Source: Herbaspirillum sp. RTI4 (GTDB lineage Bacteria > Pseudomonadota > Gammaproteobacteria > Burkholderiales > Burkholderiaceae_D). From it: a DNA stretch of 64,000 bases. Location of the stretch: assembly GCF_034313965.1 (NCBI RefSeq), contig NZ_JAVIWQ010000002.1, positions 186,001 to 250,000 of the forward strand. The letters are read 5' to 3'. Shown piece after piece: positions 8,450-18,309 of the stretch. Both the position numbers and the translations under genes were made by a program. Position 1 is the first letter of the stretch. Every line of letters starts with the position of its first letter. Below the pieces are notes generated by a model, which searched no databases, was not told where the DNA came from, and worked only from the letters and a program-made list of their open reading frames with translations.

Positions 8450-9295
8450 TTACGCCGAAACCAGCCGGTTCCAGATGGCCTGCGTGGCCGTGGGTTGGTT
8501 GAGCGTATAGAAATGCAGACCGGGTGCGCCGCCCTTTAAAAGACGCTCGCATAAGCCGGTCACCACATCGAGACCGAAAGCGCGAATCGAATCGGCGTCG
8601 TCTCCGTAGCTGGCCAGCTTCAGGCGGATCCAGCGTGGAATTTCCGTGCCGCACATGTCGGAAAAGCGCGTCAGCTGCGAGTAATTGGTGATCGGCATGA
8701 TGCCGGCGATGATCGGCACATCCACACCCAGTTTGCGGGCATTGTCGACGAAGGCAAAATAGGCGTCGGCATTGTAGAAGTACTGGGTGATCGCGCCAGT
8801 CGCGCCGGCTTTGACCTTGCGCGCGAATTGCTGCACGTCGTCTTGCGGCGATTTGGCTTGCGGGTGCATTTCCGGATAGGCGCCGACTTCGATATGGAAC
8901 CAGTCGCCGGTTTCGGCGCGGATGAATTCGACCAGTTCGTTGGCGTAATGGAATTCGCCGGAAGCCGGGTCCATCGCGCCGTAGCCGCTGGGCAAATCGC
9001 CGCGCAAAGCCACCAGACGCTTGATGCCGTGGTTTTTGTATTCTTGCAAAATGGTGCGCAGGGCTTCTCGCGACGAACCCAGACAAGACAGATGCGGCGC
9101 GGCGACATGACCTTCGCTCATGATATCGAGCACGGTGTCGAGCGTACCTTGCTGCGTCGAGCCGCCGGCACCGAACGTGACGGAAAAATACTTGGGCTGC
9201 AATTGCGCCAGTCGCGCCCGCGTTGCGCGCAGCTTCTCTGTACCTTCCGCCGTTTTGGGCGGGAAGAATTCGATACTGAAATTAGGGGAGGTCAT
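8450..9295 (-). CDS. metF: 5,10-methylenetetrahydrofolate reductase
   Basis: The 281-residue protein is an FAD-dependent TIM-barrel enzyme that makes 5-methyl-THF for methionine synthesis. The N-terminus SIEFFPPKTAEGTEKLRAT carries the catalytic Glu region, followed by FSVTFGAGGSTQQGT and LVALRGDLP. Its start overlaps the stop of the upstream membrane protein by four bases. With ahcY upstream it forms a methyl-cycle transcription unit: AhcY removes S-adenosylhomocysteine to give homocysteine, and MetF supplies the methyl donor that remethylates it. Confidence 0.97.
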   Translation of the reverse strand: MTSPNFSIEFFPPKTAEGTEKLRATRARLAQLQPKYFSVTFGAGGSTQQGTLDTVLDIMSEGHVAAPHLSCLGSSREALRTILQEYKNHGIKRLVALRGDLPSGYGAMDPASGEFHYANELVEFIRAETGDWFHIEVGAYPEMHPQAKSPQDDVQQFARKVKAGATGAITQYFYNADAYFAFVDNARKLGVDVPIIAGIMPITNYSQLTRFSDMCGTEIPRWIRLKLASYGDDADSIRAFGLDVVTGLCERLLKGGAPGLHFYTLNQPTATQAIWNRLVSA

Positions 9296-9636
9296 TTGAT
9301 TTTTAATAGCAAAGTGGAGAGCGCCCAGGAAATGATGCTGTACAGAATCGCACCGCCGAAAGCCGACCAGAATCCGGCAACGTGAAAGCCGCTGACCATT
9401 TGCGATGCCAGCCAGAATAACAAGCCATTGATGACCAGGATGAACAGCCCCAACGACAGCAGCGTCACGGGCAAGGTCAGCAGCACCAGCACCGGTCGCA
9501 GCAAGGTATTGATCAAACCGAGGATCAGGGCGGCAATCAGCGCCGTGCCAAAACTATCGATTCGCACCGATTGCATGAGGTAAGGAACCGCCAGCAAAGC
9601 CAGGGCATTAATGAGCCAGGTAACCAGTAACATCAT
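9292..9636 (-). CDS. Small four-helix membrane protein (phage holin superfamily IV / DUF family)
   Basis: This 114-residue protein is almost entirely hydrophobic, with four predicted transmembrane segments (starting LLVTWLINALALLAVPYL, then FGTALIAALILGLINTLL, PVTLLSLGLFILVINGLLFWLA, AFGGAILYSIISWALSTLL). This pattern matches the small proteins annotated as phage holin family 4 or YvlD-like. In betaproteobacteria such a gene is often between ahcY and metF, as here. There is no sign of a prophage, so the holin name is only a family label. The function is unknown. Confidence 0.8.
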   Translation of the reverse strand: MMLLVTWLINALALLAVPYLMQSVRIDSFGTALIAALILGLINTLLRPVLVLLTLPVTLLSLGLFILVINGLLFWLASQMVSGFHVAGFWSAFGGAILYSIISWALSTLLLKIK

Positions 9637-9651
9637 GGGGGTTTCTCTTTG

Positions 9652-9686
9652 TAAAACGCGCCGCCGGACAGATGTTCGGCGGCGCG
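9652..9686 (-). terminator. Terminator-like hairpin between ahcY and the holin-like gene
   Basis: A perfect 10-bp GC stem (CGCGCCGCCG with CGGCGGCGCG) is followed on the minus strand by GTTTTA. It lies 16 bases before the ATG of the membrane-protein gene, so it may reduce but not abolish transcription from ahcY into metF. Confidence 0.6.
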
Positions 9687-9815
9687 AGGGGAACGGCAGA
9701 TAAGACTAGCAGATACAACGGCTATTGAGTAATGTCCGAGTAAGCCTCCTGGCAGGCGCACCCTCAGGGCCAGAACCCTGAGAGGCGGTACACAGCAACT
9801 TACATCAGATACTGC

Positions 9816-11231
9816 TTAATAGCGGTACTGTTCAGGCTTGTAAGGGCCGGACTTTGATACGCTGATGTAGTCAGCTTGTTCCTGGGTCAGTTCGGTCAGT
9901 TTTGCATTGAGTGTCTTCAATTGCAGACGGGCGACCTTCTCATCCAGATGCTTAGGCAAGGTGTACACGCCGATCGGGTAGTTCTTGGTGTTGGCGTACA
10001 GCTCGATTTGCGCAATTGTCTGATTGGCGAAGGAAGAACTCATCACATACGATGGGTGACCGGTACCGCAACCGAGGTTGACCAAACGGCCTTCCGCCAG
10101 CAGGATGATGCGCTTGCCGTCCGGGAAGATGATGTGATCGACTTGCGGCTTGATGTTTTCCCATGTGTACTGCTTGAGCGCGGCGACTTCGATTTCATTG
10201 TCGAAGTGGCCGATGTTGCACACAATGGCTTCGTTTTTCATCTGCTTCATGTGCTTTTCGGTGATCACATGATAGTTGCCGGTAGCGGTGACGAAGATGT
10301 CGCCATGTTCAGCGGCGTAATCCATCGTGACGACGCGGAAGCCTTCCATTGCTGCCTGCAACGCGCAGATAGGGTCGATTTCCGTGACCCAGACTTGTGC
10401 CGACAATGCGCGCATGGCTTGAGCCGAACCCTTGCCCACATCGCCATAACCGGCGATCACGGCAACTTTACCGGCGATCATCACATCGGTCGCGCGCTTG
10501 ATGCCATCGACCAGCGATTCACGGCAACCGTACAGATTGTCGAACTTGGACTTGGTGACGGAATCGTTGACGTTGATGGCGGGAAACGCCAGCTTGCCTT
10601 CTTTGTGCATCTGATACAGGCGGTGAACGCCGGTAGTCGTTTCTTCGGTTACGCCCTTGATCTGCGCCAGACGTGAGGAATACCAGTTAGTGTGCGATGC
10701 CAGACGCTTCTTGATCGAGTTGTACAGGCAGATTTCTTCTTCCGATGTCGGATTGTTCAGCACCGATGCATCTTTTTCTGCGCGTGTGCCCAGATGCAGC
10801 AGCAGCGTGGCATCTCCGCCATCATCGAGAATCATGTTGGCTTGCTCTTCACCGGGCCATTCGAAAATGCGGTGCGTGAATTCCCAGTACTCATCCAGCG
10901 ATTCGCCCTTGTAGGCAAACACTGGCGTACCGGCATCCGCGATAGCGGCGGCGGCGTGATCCTGGGTCGAGTAGATGTTGCAGGAAGCCCAACGGACTTT
11001 GGCGCCCAGCGCTTCCAGTGTGTGGATCAGGACAGCGGTCTGGATCGTCATGTGGATAGAACCAGTAATGCGTGCGCCCTTGAGTGGCTGGGAAGCGGAG
11101 AACTCTTCCTGAATGGCCATCAAGCCGGGCATTTCTGTTTCGGCGATACGGATTTCTTTATGGCCCCATGCTGCAAGGCTCATGTCGGCGACGACGTAGT
11201 CGGTGAAATCGGAGTTTTTAGTAGTAGTCAT
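9816..11231 (-). CDS. ahcY: Adenosylhomocysteinase
   Basis: This 471-residue NAD-dependent enzyme splits S-adenosylhomocysteine into adenosine and homocysteine. Visible are the substrate segment [17 protein letters not shown], the NAD-binding [14 protein letters not shown], and the C-terminal [20 protein letters not shown] with the terminal KPEQYRY. Length is that of the proteobacterial form. The frame is open further upstream, but that part overlaps the riboswitch. I take the ATG at 11231 ([18 protein letters not shown]) as the start because family alignments begin near DYVVADI. An in-frame GTG at 11249 is too close to the GGAGG ribosome site, whereas the ATG is 19 bases away, with a small hairpin (GGCGT/ACGCC) between. 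Confidence 0.97.
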   Translation of the reverse strand: MTTTKNSDFTDYVVADMSLAAWGHKEIRIAETEMPGLMAIQEEFSASQPLKGARITGSIHMTIQTAVLIHTLEALGAKVRWASCNIYSTQDHAAAAIADAGTPVFAYKGESLDEYWEFTHRIFEWPGEEQANMILDDGGDATLLLHLGTRAEKDASVLNNPTSEEEICLYNSIKKRLASHTNWYSSRLAQIKGVTEETTTGVHRLYQMHKEGKLAFPAINVNDSVTKSKFDNLYGCRESLVDGIKRATDVMIAGKVAVIAGYGDVGKGSAQAMRALSAQVWVTEIDPICALQAAMEGFRVVTMDYAAEHGDIFVTATGNYHVITEKHMKQMKNEAIVCNIGHFDNEIEVAALKQYTWENIKPQVDHIIFPDGKRIILLAEGRLVNLGCGTGHPSYVMSSSFANQTIAQIELYANTKNYPIGVYTLPKHLDEKVARLQLKTLNAKLTELTQEQADYISVSKSGPYKPEQYRY

Positions 11232-11278
11232 GGCTTGGGCGTGAATCACGCCTCCTTTCGAATAATCAGAAAAAAGAA

Positions 11279-11352
11279 ACGTGAGCGCAGTTGCATGTGG
11301 ACTGTACCAAGCCTGGCAGACACGAGTGGCCTGTCGCAACGCTCCTTGGTAC
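11279..11352 (-). promoter_or_regulatory. SAH riboswitch upstream of ahcY
   Basis: On the minus strand the leader contains CCAAGGAGCGTTGC, GCCAGGCTTGG and ACTGCGCTCAC, the three conserved blocks of the S-adenosylhomocysteine riboswitch. The closing stem pairs GTACCAAG with CTTGGTAC, and GAGCG can pair with CGCTC in the characteristic pseudoknot. This class is known to raise ahcY expression when SAH accumulates. It ends about 48 bases before the ahcY ATG. Confidence 0.93.
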
Positions 11353-11359
11353 GAACGGC

Positions 11360-11365
11360 ATTGTA
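11360..11365 (-). promoter_or_regulatory. Likely -10 box of the ahcY promoter
   Basis: TACAAT on the minus strand lies 7 bases before the first base of the riboswitch closing stem, exactly where a -10 box would place the start of a transcript that begins with the riboswitch. I see no clear -35 box at the usual spacing. Confidence 0.5.
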
Positions 11366-11376
11366 AAGCTAATTGC

Positions 11377-11406
11377 AAAACAGCGTGCGCAATGCCACGC
11401 ACGCTG
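11377..11406 (-). terminator. metK terminator, bidirectional
   Basis: CAGCGTGCG and CGCACGCTG form a perfect 9-bp stem, with TTTT following on the minus strand and a longer T run on the plus strand. It isolates metK from the riboswitch-controlled ahcY. Confidence 0.82.
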
Positions 11407-11459
11407 TCTTTTTTCTGCTATTTGCTACGAATTACACTTTAATTGCACTGAAATAATAC

Positions 11460-12617
11460 TTAAGCGGAGGCTTTCAGGGCGGCAGCCTTGTCGGTGCGTT
11501 CCCAGGTAAATTCAGGTTCTTCACGGCCGAAATGCCCGTATGCTGCGGTTTTTTGATAAATAGGGCGCAGCAGGTCAAGCATTTGCACGATGCCTTTTGG
11601 ACGCAGGTCGAAGTGTTCCAGCACCAGTTGCGCCAGTTTTTCATCGCTGATCTTGCCCGTGCCGAACGTGGTCACCATGACCGAGGTTGGCTTGGCAATC
11701 CCGATAGCGTAGGAAACCTGAATTTGGCAACGTGTCGCCAGACCGGCTGCCACGATGTTTTTGGCGACATAGCGGCCAGCGTAAGCGGCGGAACGGTCGA
11801 CCTTGGAAGGATCCTTGCCGGAGAAAGCACCGCCGCCATGGGGCGCTGCTCCGCCGTAGGTGTCGACAATGATCTTGCGTCCGGTCAGGCCGCAATCGCC
11901 TTGCGGACCGCCGATAACAAAACGACCGGTCGGGTTGATCAGGTAGCGGACACCCTTGAGCCACGCTTCCGGCAAGACCGGACGGATGATTTCTTCGATC
12001 GCGGCTTCTTCGATGGCCTTGTGTTCCATTTCAGGCGCATGCTGGGTCGACAGGACGATGGTATCGATACCAACAGGGCGGCCATCGACATATTTCAACG
12101 TGACCTGGGATTTGGCGTCGGGACGCAGCCACGGCAGACGACCGTCTTTGCGCAATTGCGACTGGCGCTCGACAATCCGGTGCGCGTAATAGATAGCGGC
12201 GGGCATCAGTTCCGGCGTTTCATCGCAGGCATAACCGAACATCAGGCCCTGGTCGCCGGCGCCCTGGTCGAGATCCAGACCCTTGCCTTCATCGACGCCC
12301 TGGGCGATATCAGGCGACTGCTTGTCATACGCGACCAGCACGGCGCAGCTTTTGTAGTCAATACCGAAATCGGCATTGTCGTAACCGATGCGCTTGATGG
12401 TTTCGCGTGCGACTTCAATATAATCGACGTTAGCACGTGTAGTGATTTCACCGGCCAGCACGACCAGACCCGTGTTGCACAGCGTTTCAGCGGCGACACG
12501 GGATTGCGGATCTTGTGTGAGGATGGCGTCGAGAATCGCATCGGAAATCTGGTCGGCGACTTTGTCGGGATGACCTTCGGAAACGGATTCGGACGTGAAG
12601 AGATATTCGTTGGACAT
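11460..12617 (-). CDS. metK: S-adenosylmethionine synthetase
   Basis: This 385-residue enzyme makes S-adenosylmethionine from ATP and methionine. Signatures: [20 protein letters not shown] near the start (His and Asp of the active site), [37 protein letters not shown] (P-loop-like phosphate-binding region) and [11 protein letters not shown]. Length is normal. It lies upstream of ahcY and metF on the same strand, so synthesis and recycling of the methyl donor are side by side, but a terminator and separate leader show that ahcY is controlled independently. Confidence 0.98.
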   Translation of the reverse strand: MSNEYLFTSESVSEGHPDKVADQISDAILDAILTQDPQSRVAAETLCNTGLVVLAGEITTRANVDYIEVARETIKRIGYDNADFGIDYKSCAVLVAYDKQSPDIAQGVDEGKGLDLDQGAGDQGLMFGYACDETPELMPAAIYYAHRIVERQSQLRKDGRLPWLRPDAKSQVTLKYVDGRPVGIDTIVLSTQHAPEMEHKAIEEAAIEEIIRPVLPEAWLKGVRYLINPTGRFVIGGPQGDCGLTGRKIIVDTYGGAAPHGGGAFSGKDPSKVDRSAAYAGRYVAKNIVAAGLATRCQIQVSYAIGIAKPTSVMVTTFGTGKISDEKLAQLVLEHFDLRPKGIVQMLDLLRPIYQKTAAYGHFGREEPEFTWERTDKAAALKASA

Positions 12618-12866
12618 TGCAGGCCCTTGTAGGAAAAAGGATAAACCCGGATTAATTAAATAAATCGCGGCCGATCTCCCGAGCCTGCGACGCTTTAGCG
12701 AAATTTATATCCCGTCTCGCAAGTTGTCTTGTTAACTCGACGGCTCAAGCTGTGCTATTTTACCCCTCTCTTGAAAAACCGGCAACGTGTTGCCATTTGC
12801 CAACATCCCTATGCCTGACTTTCTGCCTAGTCCACCCTCCCGACTACCCCATTTCGGTCTCTGCCA

Positions 12867-13778
12867 ATGAAAGCGCTGATCGCACTAATGTGGCTGCTGC
12901 ACTGGCTACCGCTTCCCATACTGGGACGGCTGGGTGAGGCGCTGGGTTCGCTGCTCTATATTGTGATGAAGCCGCGTCGCCGCATTACCCTGATCAATTT
13001 GAAGCTGTGCTTCCCGGAGTGGAACGATCAGCAGAGAGAGACCGTCGCAAAACAGCACTTTCAAGCCTATGCCCGCAGCGCGCTGGAACGTGGCGTACTG
13101 TGGTGGGCCTCGGAAGCGCGACTCCGGCGTCTGATCCATGTCGAACCGAGAGTCCCTTTGGAAATACTGGAAGCGGGACCCACCATCCTGCTTTGCCCGC
13201 ATTTTGTCTGCCTGGAAATTCCCGGCATCGCCGTCGTCCTCAATTCGGCCTTGTCGGTGTGTACTTTGTATTCGCGGCAAAACAACCAGACCGTTGACGC
13301 CGCGCTGCTCAAAGGACGTTCGCGCTTCCGTCCGGTAACGCTACTGAGCCGGGAGCGCGGCGTCAAACCCATCCTGCGCGCCATGCGCGAAGGTCTGCCC
13401 TTCATCATGCTGCCAGACATGGACTTCGGCACCCGCGATGCCGAATTCGTCCCGTTTTTCGGCATCCCAGCGGCAACGCTGACTGCCCCGGCGCGGATTG
13501 CCGCGGCAACCAAAGCCAACGTGGTGCCGGTCATCGCCACTTACCTGCCCGGCTATCGCGGCTGGAAAGTGACGTTCTACCCGCACTGGAGCAATTTCCC
13601 CGGCGACGACATTCTGCAAGCCACACGCGACATGAATACCTTCATCGAAGCACGGGTGCGCGAAACCCCGTCCGAATATTTCTGGGCCCACAAACGCTTC
13701 AAAAACCGTCCTGCCGGCATGCCAGATTTGTACGCTGACGCACCAGCCCCGGCTCCCGCCAACAACGACTCCTTATAA
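12867..13778 (+). CDS. Lipid A biosynthesis acyltransferase (LpxL/HtrB family)
   Basis: This 303-residue inner-membrane protein has an N-terminal hydrophobic helix ([20 protein letters not shown]) and the acyltransferase motif HxxxxE, with His112 and Glu117 in CPHFVCLE, followed by [15 protein letters not shown] and [18 protein letters not shown]. The family transfers a secondary acyl chain (laurate or myristate) to lipid A on the cytoplasmic face. It precedes dapF by 8 bases and is probably co-transcribed with it. The exact acyl donor is not readable. Confidence 0.92.
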   Translation: MKALIALMWLLHWLPLPILGRLGEALGSLLYIVMKPRRRITLINLKLCFPEWNDQQRETVAKQHFQAYARSALERGVLWWASEARLRRLIHVEPRVPLEILEAGPTILLCPHFVCLEIPGIAVVLNSALSVCTLYSRQNNQTVDAALLKGRSRFRPVTLLSRERGVKPILRAMREGLPFIMLPDMDFGTRDAEFVPFFGIPAATLTAPARIAAATKANVVPVIATYLPGYRGWKVTFYPHWSNFPGDDILQATRDMNTFIEARVRETPSEYFWAHKRFKNRPAGMPDLYADAPAPAPANNDSL

Positions 13779-13786
13779 TTAGAGCG

Positions 13787-14641
13787 ATGAAAATCAAATT
13801 CACCAAGATGCACGGCGCGGGCAACGACTTTATCGTCATCGATGCCATCCATCAAAATATCGACCTCACGCCAGCCCAATGGGCGCACATGGCCGACCGC
13901 CGCTTCGGCATCGGCGCCGACCAAATCCTGCTGGTAGAAGCGGCACGCACCAGCGACGTCGATTTCCGCTACCGGATTTTCAATGCCGATGGCGGCGAAG
14001 TCGAGCAATGCGGCAATGGCGCACGCGCCTTCGCCCGCTTTGTCAGTGAAAAGGGATTGACCGACAAACGCACCATCCGCGTGGAAACCCTGTCCGGCAT
14101 CATCGCTCCCAGACTGGAAGACGATGGCCGTATCACGGTCGACATGGGCGCACCCAAGCTGGTACCACAGCAAGTACCGTTCGACGCCACCGGCTTGCAA
14201 GGCAAGCCCGAACAGGACGATGTGCTCTGGCCGCTCGAGATTGACGCCGCCCTTCGCTGGATTTCAGTGGTGTCCATGGGCAATCCGCACGCCGTGCAAG
14301 TGGTAGTCGATGTCGAGGCAGCACCGGTACTAATAGAAGGGCCTCAAATCGAACACCATCCGCGCTTTCCCAAGCGCGTCAATGCCGGCTTCATGCAAAT
14401 CATCGACCGCCAGAGGATCAAGCTGCGGGTGTATGAGCGTGGCACGGGCGAAACTTTAGCCTGCGGCACCGGTGCCTGCGCAGCGGTGGTGGCCGGCATC
14501 CGGCGCGGTTTGTTGACGTCACCCGTGGCGGTGCATACCCATGGCGGAGAATTATCGATTGCGTGGGACGGCGCAGATCAGCCGGTGCTATTGACCGGCC
14601 CTGCGGTAAGCGTATTCGAAGGCGAGTTCGAGCTGGCCTGA
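13787..14641 (+). CDS. dapF: Diaminopimelate epimerase
   Basis: This 284-residue cofactor-independent racemase converts LL- to meso-diaminopimelate for lysine and peptidoglycan synthesis. The two catalytic cysteines are visible: Cys75 in EQCGNGAR and Cys226 in ACGTGACAA. The N-terminal [16 protein letters not shown] is the family signature. In E. coli dapF is followed by a DUF484 gene and xerC; here those two follow only after a Sel1-repeat gene and a porin. Confidence 0.97.
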   Translation: MKIKFTKMHGAGNDFIVIDAIHQNIDLTPAQWAHMADRRFGIGADQILLVEAARTSDVDFRYRIFNADGGEVEQCGNGARAFARFVSEKGLTDKRTIRVETLSGIIAPRLEDDGRITVDMGAPKLVPQQVPFDATGLQGKPEQDDVLWPLEIDAALRWISVVSMGNPHAVQVVVDVEAAPVLIEGPQIEHHPRFPKRVNAGFMQIIDRQRIKLRVYERGTGETLACGTGACAAVVAGIRRGLLTSPVAVHTHGGELSIAWDGADQPVLLTGPAVSVFEGEFELA

Positions 14642-14669
14642 AGCAGCAAGACCCTCAGCGCTGTATATA

Positions 14670-16304
14670 TTAGACGCGCTCATCCGCCAGGTCGGCGCTG
14701 CCGTCAATCTCGGCGCTGTCCGCCACATCAAGTTGCGGCAAGGCGATTTTCAAACGATACAAGCGTTGCCGGTAATTACCTTCCGGCCCTTCTGTCCCGC
14801 AATCGACATCCTCGAACAGCCGCCCGATACGATTCAATGCCTGCCGCTCATCACCGGTATCGATCAAAATCAGGCGGCGCTTGCTGCGGGCGTAGTCGGC
14901 ACGGATATCGACCCTCAGGCAATGCCCGCAATCGGCTTTTTTCAAATCGATCCATAAGGCCTCCGCACGCGTCAGACCGAACAGCTCGGCCAGCTCAATA
15001 CGGGCCGACAGAAACGGATGCGCATTACTCAGCTCACGCGTCCAATGGCGACGCGCATGCAGCGCCCAGGGAGCAGGACTGGCCGGCACCGCAATCTTGC
15101 TCAATAGCTGCGCCGCTTCGCCGTTCATGCGCTGCGGATCCAGCGCAATCGCTTTTTGCAACCAGTACACGGCGCGCACATCGTTATCGGCGGCATCGCG
15201 CCGGTTGCGCCAGGCGCTGACACCGCATTCAAGCTGCGCCGCCAGATGTCCCATTTCTCCGGCCCGTTCCAGATAATTCTGGGCATCGGCCAGATTGCGC
15301 TGGGAGAACTCCGGCTTCAGATAGATCCGCGACAAGGCGTACCAGGCACCAGCCACACCACGCTCACCAGCGAGCAGCAGCCAGCGAATGGCCTTCTTAT
15401 AGTTAGCAGAGCCTATGCCTTTGGTCGCCCGATTGCCGTCTGCGCTCATACGAGCAAATAACAATCCCAACGCGAACTGCGCCTGCCGGTCATTGGCGTA
15501 AGCGGCCAGCTCAAGCCAATGTTGCACCTGCTCTATATTTGTATGTTCGTCGGCCAGCAATACTTCGGCGCTACGGCGGAGCAAGCGCACGTTATCACTA
15601 CCCAAATCGCGCTCGAGCGCATCGGAAGGGGCTGAAAATTGTTCCGCGACTGCGCCGAAGCGCACTTGCAAGTCCGTCACCAGAGGCAAGGCCCGCCGCA
15701 AAAATCCCGCCCGGTCGCCCTGCTCCCATGCAGCATCCGCCAGCGACAGGCGCGCCTGAGCGACGCCAGAATCGGCGGCGCGCTCCGCCCACGCCAGCGC
15801 GGCCTTCTGCTCCACGCCCGTGCGCTCAGCAACAGGCGAATCAGGTGAAGTCATATTTGACTCTGCCGCCGCATCGCCGAAATTTTGTTGCGCCAGCAGC
15901 CACTGCGCGTCGGCGACACCGTCATTGGCCGCGCCTTCCAGAGCGCGCAAAGCTTTGGCGCGAATTTCAGGAGTGCATGCTAACGGCTCCCGCAGCAGCA
16001 CCAGCTTGGCAAATACCAGACCGGCCTGCTTGTCACCCGCCTCAAAGGCGCGCTCATACCAGAGGCAGGTATGCGCAAAATCCGCGCTTTGCAGCGCCAC
16101 CTCATAAGGAATGTGAGTTGCAATCTCCATCCAGGCCTGCGGCACATCCTGACGCGCGGCCCGATCCAGCCAGTGCAAGGCCGTCGTCAGGCTCTGCGGC
16201 AAACCCTGGCCGCCTGCAAGATAACGCAAACCCAACGTCACTTGCGCCGTGGCCTGACCGTTGCGCGCAGCGCGAATAATCGCCAGGTCTTCCCGATTTG
16301 CCAT
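14670..16304 (-). CDS. Sel1-like/TPR repeat protein, function unknown
   Basis: The 544-residue protein contains several Sel1-type helical repeats of about 36 residues: ATAQVTLGLRYLAGGQGLPQ near the N-terminus, then a block with QAQFALGLLFARM and KKAIRWLLLAGERGVAGAWY, then DAQNYLERAGEMGHLAAQLE. Such solenoids usually mediate protein interactions. The last 150 residues (LFGLTRAEALWIDLKKADCGHCLRVD onward) are not a repeat and I do not recognise them. No signal peptide or transmembrane segment is evident, so it is probably cytoplasmic. It is convergent with dapF and divergent from the porin. Confidence 0.75.
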   Translation of the reverse strand: MANREDLAIIRAARNGQATAQVTLGLRYLAGGQGLPQSLTTALHWLDRAARQDVPQAWMEIATHIPYEVALQSADFAHTCLWYERAFEAGDKQAGLVFAKLVLLREPLACTPEIRAKALRALEGAANDGVADAQWLLAQQNFGDAAAESNMTSPDSPVAERTGVEQKAALAWAERAADSGVAQARLSLADAAWEQGDRAGFLRRALPLVTDLQVRFGAVAEQFSAPSDALERDLGSDNVRLLRRSAEVLLADEHTNIEQVQHWLELAAYANDRQAQFALGLLFARMSADGNRATKGIGSANYKKAIRWLLLAGERGVAGAWYALSRIYLKPEFSQRNLADAQNYLERAGEMGHLAAQLECGVSAWRNRRDAADNDVRAVYWLQKAIALDPQRMNGEAAQLLSKIAVPASPAPWALHARRHWTRELSNAHPFLSARIELAELFGLTRAEALWIDLKKADCGHCLRVDIRADYARSKRRLILIDTGDERQALNRIGRLFEDVDCGTEGPEGNYRQRLYRLKIALPQLDVADSAEIDGSADLADERV

Positions 16305-16460
16305 GAACCAAACTCCCTTAAAGCAAAAATTATCACCAAGATCGGCATAATTTTTTATAAATTAGATTTCTCATTGCGCGATGACGCTTTAATGCAACTT
16401 TTCCGCGCATGCACGGATGATAACGCAGCCGTTAACCATTGAACTAAATAAGGAGGGGGA

Positions 16461-16595
16461 ATGAAAAACCGGCGTGCAAACAAAAAAGAAGAAGCAGACT
16501 TATGCAAAAAGCCGCTGGCCAGGCGCATTACTGCAGACAGTGCCGGTAGTGAGCCCGTGCAGGCGGTGCAACAACGCCAGTGGGCTTTGGCGTAA
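16461..16595 (+). CDS. Candidate 44-residue basic small protein with a strong ribosome site
   Basis: An ATG at 16461 is preceded by AAGGAGGGGGA, an almost ideal Shine-Dalgarno sequence, and opens a 44-codon frame ending at TAA. The peptide begins MKNRRANKKEEADLCKKPLA and is strongly charged in its first half. It lies 216 bases before the porin start. A weak imperfect hairpin (GGCAAAGTGT with ACACTCTGCC) follows about 55 bases after the stop. No homologue is known to me. Evidence is the ribosome site and position only. Confidence 0.45.
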   Translation: MKNRRANKKEEADLCKKPLARRITADSAGSEPVQAVQQRQWALA

Positions 16596-16811
16596 GTCCA
16601 AATAAAAATTGCGCAAAGCCATGACAGAAGCCGCCCGAAACAGGCAAAGTGTGTGAGAAACGCAACACTCTGCCCGCCGTTTTCCAATTTCAACCAAAAT
16701 TCTCTCGATCAAACCACTAATCCCTCGGTCTTGCCGGGCAGAACCCGTATTGTCTGACCATCCGAACAGAAGTGCGGATCCTCTAGACTACATTTATTCC
16801 AAGGATTTCAA

Positions 16812-18068
16812 ATGAAAAAATCTATGCTTGCACTGGCCGTACTCGGCGCGTTTGCAGGTGCTGCCCAAGCACAAAGCTCCGTTACTATCTACGGTATCGT
16901 CGATACCGGTGTTACATACACAAACCGTGCTGTTGACTCCACTGGCACCAACACTGGTAGCAAGTTCGGCGTGAACTCCGGCATCCTGTCCGGTTCGCGT
17001 ATCGGTTTCAAGGGTAACGAAGATCTGGGCGGCGGTTTGAAGGCCGTGTTCCAATTGGAATCTGGTTTCAGCAACGACAACGGTCAATTGCAAGGTAACG
17101 ATGCAGCAACTGCATCGAACCTGTTCCGCCGTAAATCAGTCGTCGGTCTGGCCGGCGACTTCGGTACTGTCTTGGTTGGTCGTCAAGCAGACTACGCATT
17201 TGAACAAGGCGCTATCACATCGGTCGGCGATTTCGGTGGTATCACCAGCAACGTCGGTACTGGTCTGTCCCGTCTGCAAGGTACACGTACCAACAATTCG
17301 GTTCGTTACGACACCAACGTGTACTCCGGTTTCATGGGTAGCGCAATCTACGGTTTCGGCGAACAAGCTGGTTCGAACGCAGCTGGTCAAGCTTTCGGTG
17401 CAGCACTGGCCTACGCTAACGGTCCTCTGAACCTGTCGGCTTCTTACTACCAATCGAAGAATGCTGCTGGTTCGACATCGAACTCTTCCGCATCTGACAC
17501 AAGCCTGATTCAACAAGTGTCCGGCACTGGCGCATTGACATCGAACTCGGCTTACATCAACAGCAACGTCGGTACAGCTCTGCGTACCTTCACTCTGGCT
17601 GCTAAGTACAACCTCGGCAATGCTAACGTCTACGGTAACTGGTCCCGCGTCAAGCAACCAGGTGCAGTTGCTCAAGGTACTGCAGCGAACTTCTCCGCAA
17701 CGACAGCATTCTCGTCGTCAACGACTGGCGCTACTGGTTTCGTTATCGGCGGCGGCAACAACAGCCAAGCTGACCTGTATGAAATCGGCGGTAACTACGC
17801 TCTGAGCCCATCCCTGAAACTGATGGCTGCTATCGAATACAGCAAGCTGACATTCGTTGGTGCTAACACTCAAGGTAAGCTGACTCAGTACAACATCGGC
17901 GCAGACTACATGCTGTCGAAGCGTACAGACGTCTACACAGCATTGTCGTTCCTGAATGCTAGCAACACATACAACCCAGGCATTGGCGCTGGCTCGATCG
18001 GCGCTTCGGCAGCCGGTCGTGACAATGGTCAAGCTGCTCTGTCGGTTGGCGTTCGTCACACATTCTAA
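16812..18068 (+). CDS. Outer-membrane porin (Gram-negative porin family)
   Basis: This 418-residue protein has a clear signal peptide (MKKSMLALAVLGAFAGAAQA, cleaved before QSSVTIYG) and ends in VGVRHTF, with the C-terminal Phe needed for outer-membrane assembly. The mature start SSVTIYGIVDTGV, the ESGFSNDNGQLQ segment, and FRRKSVVGLAGDFGTVLVGRQ are typical of the trimeric general porins of Burkholderiales. Codon choice is far more uniform than in neighbours (many GGT, CGT, AAC, GAA), a sign of very high expression. The gene has its own terminator. It diffuses small hydrophilic solutes; specificity is unknown. Confidence 0.95.
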   Translation: MKKSMLALAVLGAFAGAAQAQSSVTIYGIVDTGVTYTNRAVDSTGTNTGSKFGVNSGILSGSRIGFKGNEDLGGGLKAVFQLESGFSNDNGQLQGNDAATASNLFRRKSVVGLAGDFGTVLVGRQADYAFEQGAITSVGDFGGITSNVGTGLSRLQGTRTNNSVRYDTNVYSGFMGSAIYGFGEQAGSNAAGQAFGAALAYANGPLNLSASYYQSKNAAGSTSNSSASDTSLIQQVSGTGALTSNSAYINSNVGTALRTFTLAAKYNLGNANVYGNWSRVKQPGAVAQGTAANFSATTAFSSSTTGATGFVIGGGNNSQADLYEIGGNYALSPSLKLMAAIEYSKLTFVGANTQGKLTQYNIGADYMLSKRTDVYTALSFLNASNTYNPGIGAGSIGASAAGRDNGQAALSVGVRHTF

Positions 18069-18133
18069 TCAACGTCTTGCGATTTCAGACGGTCAGCATC
18101 ACCGCCTGAATAACAAAACCTGATTCGATGATT

Positions 18134-18168
18134 CGGGCTTACATGAGAAATCATGTAAGCCCGTTTTT
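18134..18168 (+). terminator. Porin terminator
   Basis: CGGGCTTACATGA and TCATGTAAGCCCG form a perfect 13-bp stem with a short loop, followed by five T. Confidence 0.92.
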
Positions 18169-18309
18169 ATTGCCCGTCGCAAAATACCGGATACCTGTCA
18201 TCGGCAACAAACAGCAGAAACGGTTGTCCCCTTCCGCCGAATCGCCGATACTGCCATGCTGCGCCAAGGCACACACCCGGCCACACACAATGAATTCTGA
18301 ACCCCACAA

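Noticed and set aside
9292..9636. Holin name suggesting a prophage
   Set aside because: No other phage gene is present. The gene lies in the ahcY-metF unit as in many betaproteobacteria, so the name is only a family label.
16770..16785. GCGGATCCTCTAGA before the porin resembles a cloning-vector polylinker
   Set aside because: The match is only 12 bases (GGATCCTCTAGA) and does not continue into the next polylinker site. The surrounding sequence is ordinary, so it is probably chance.
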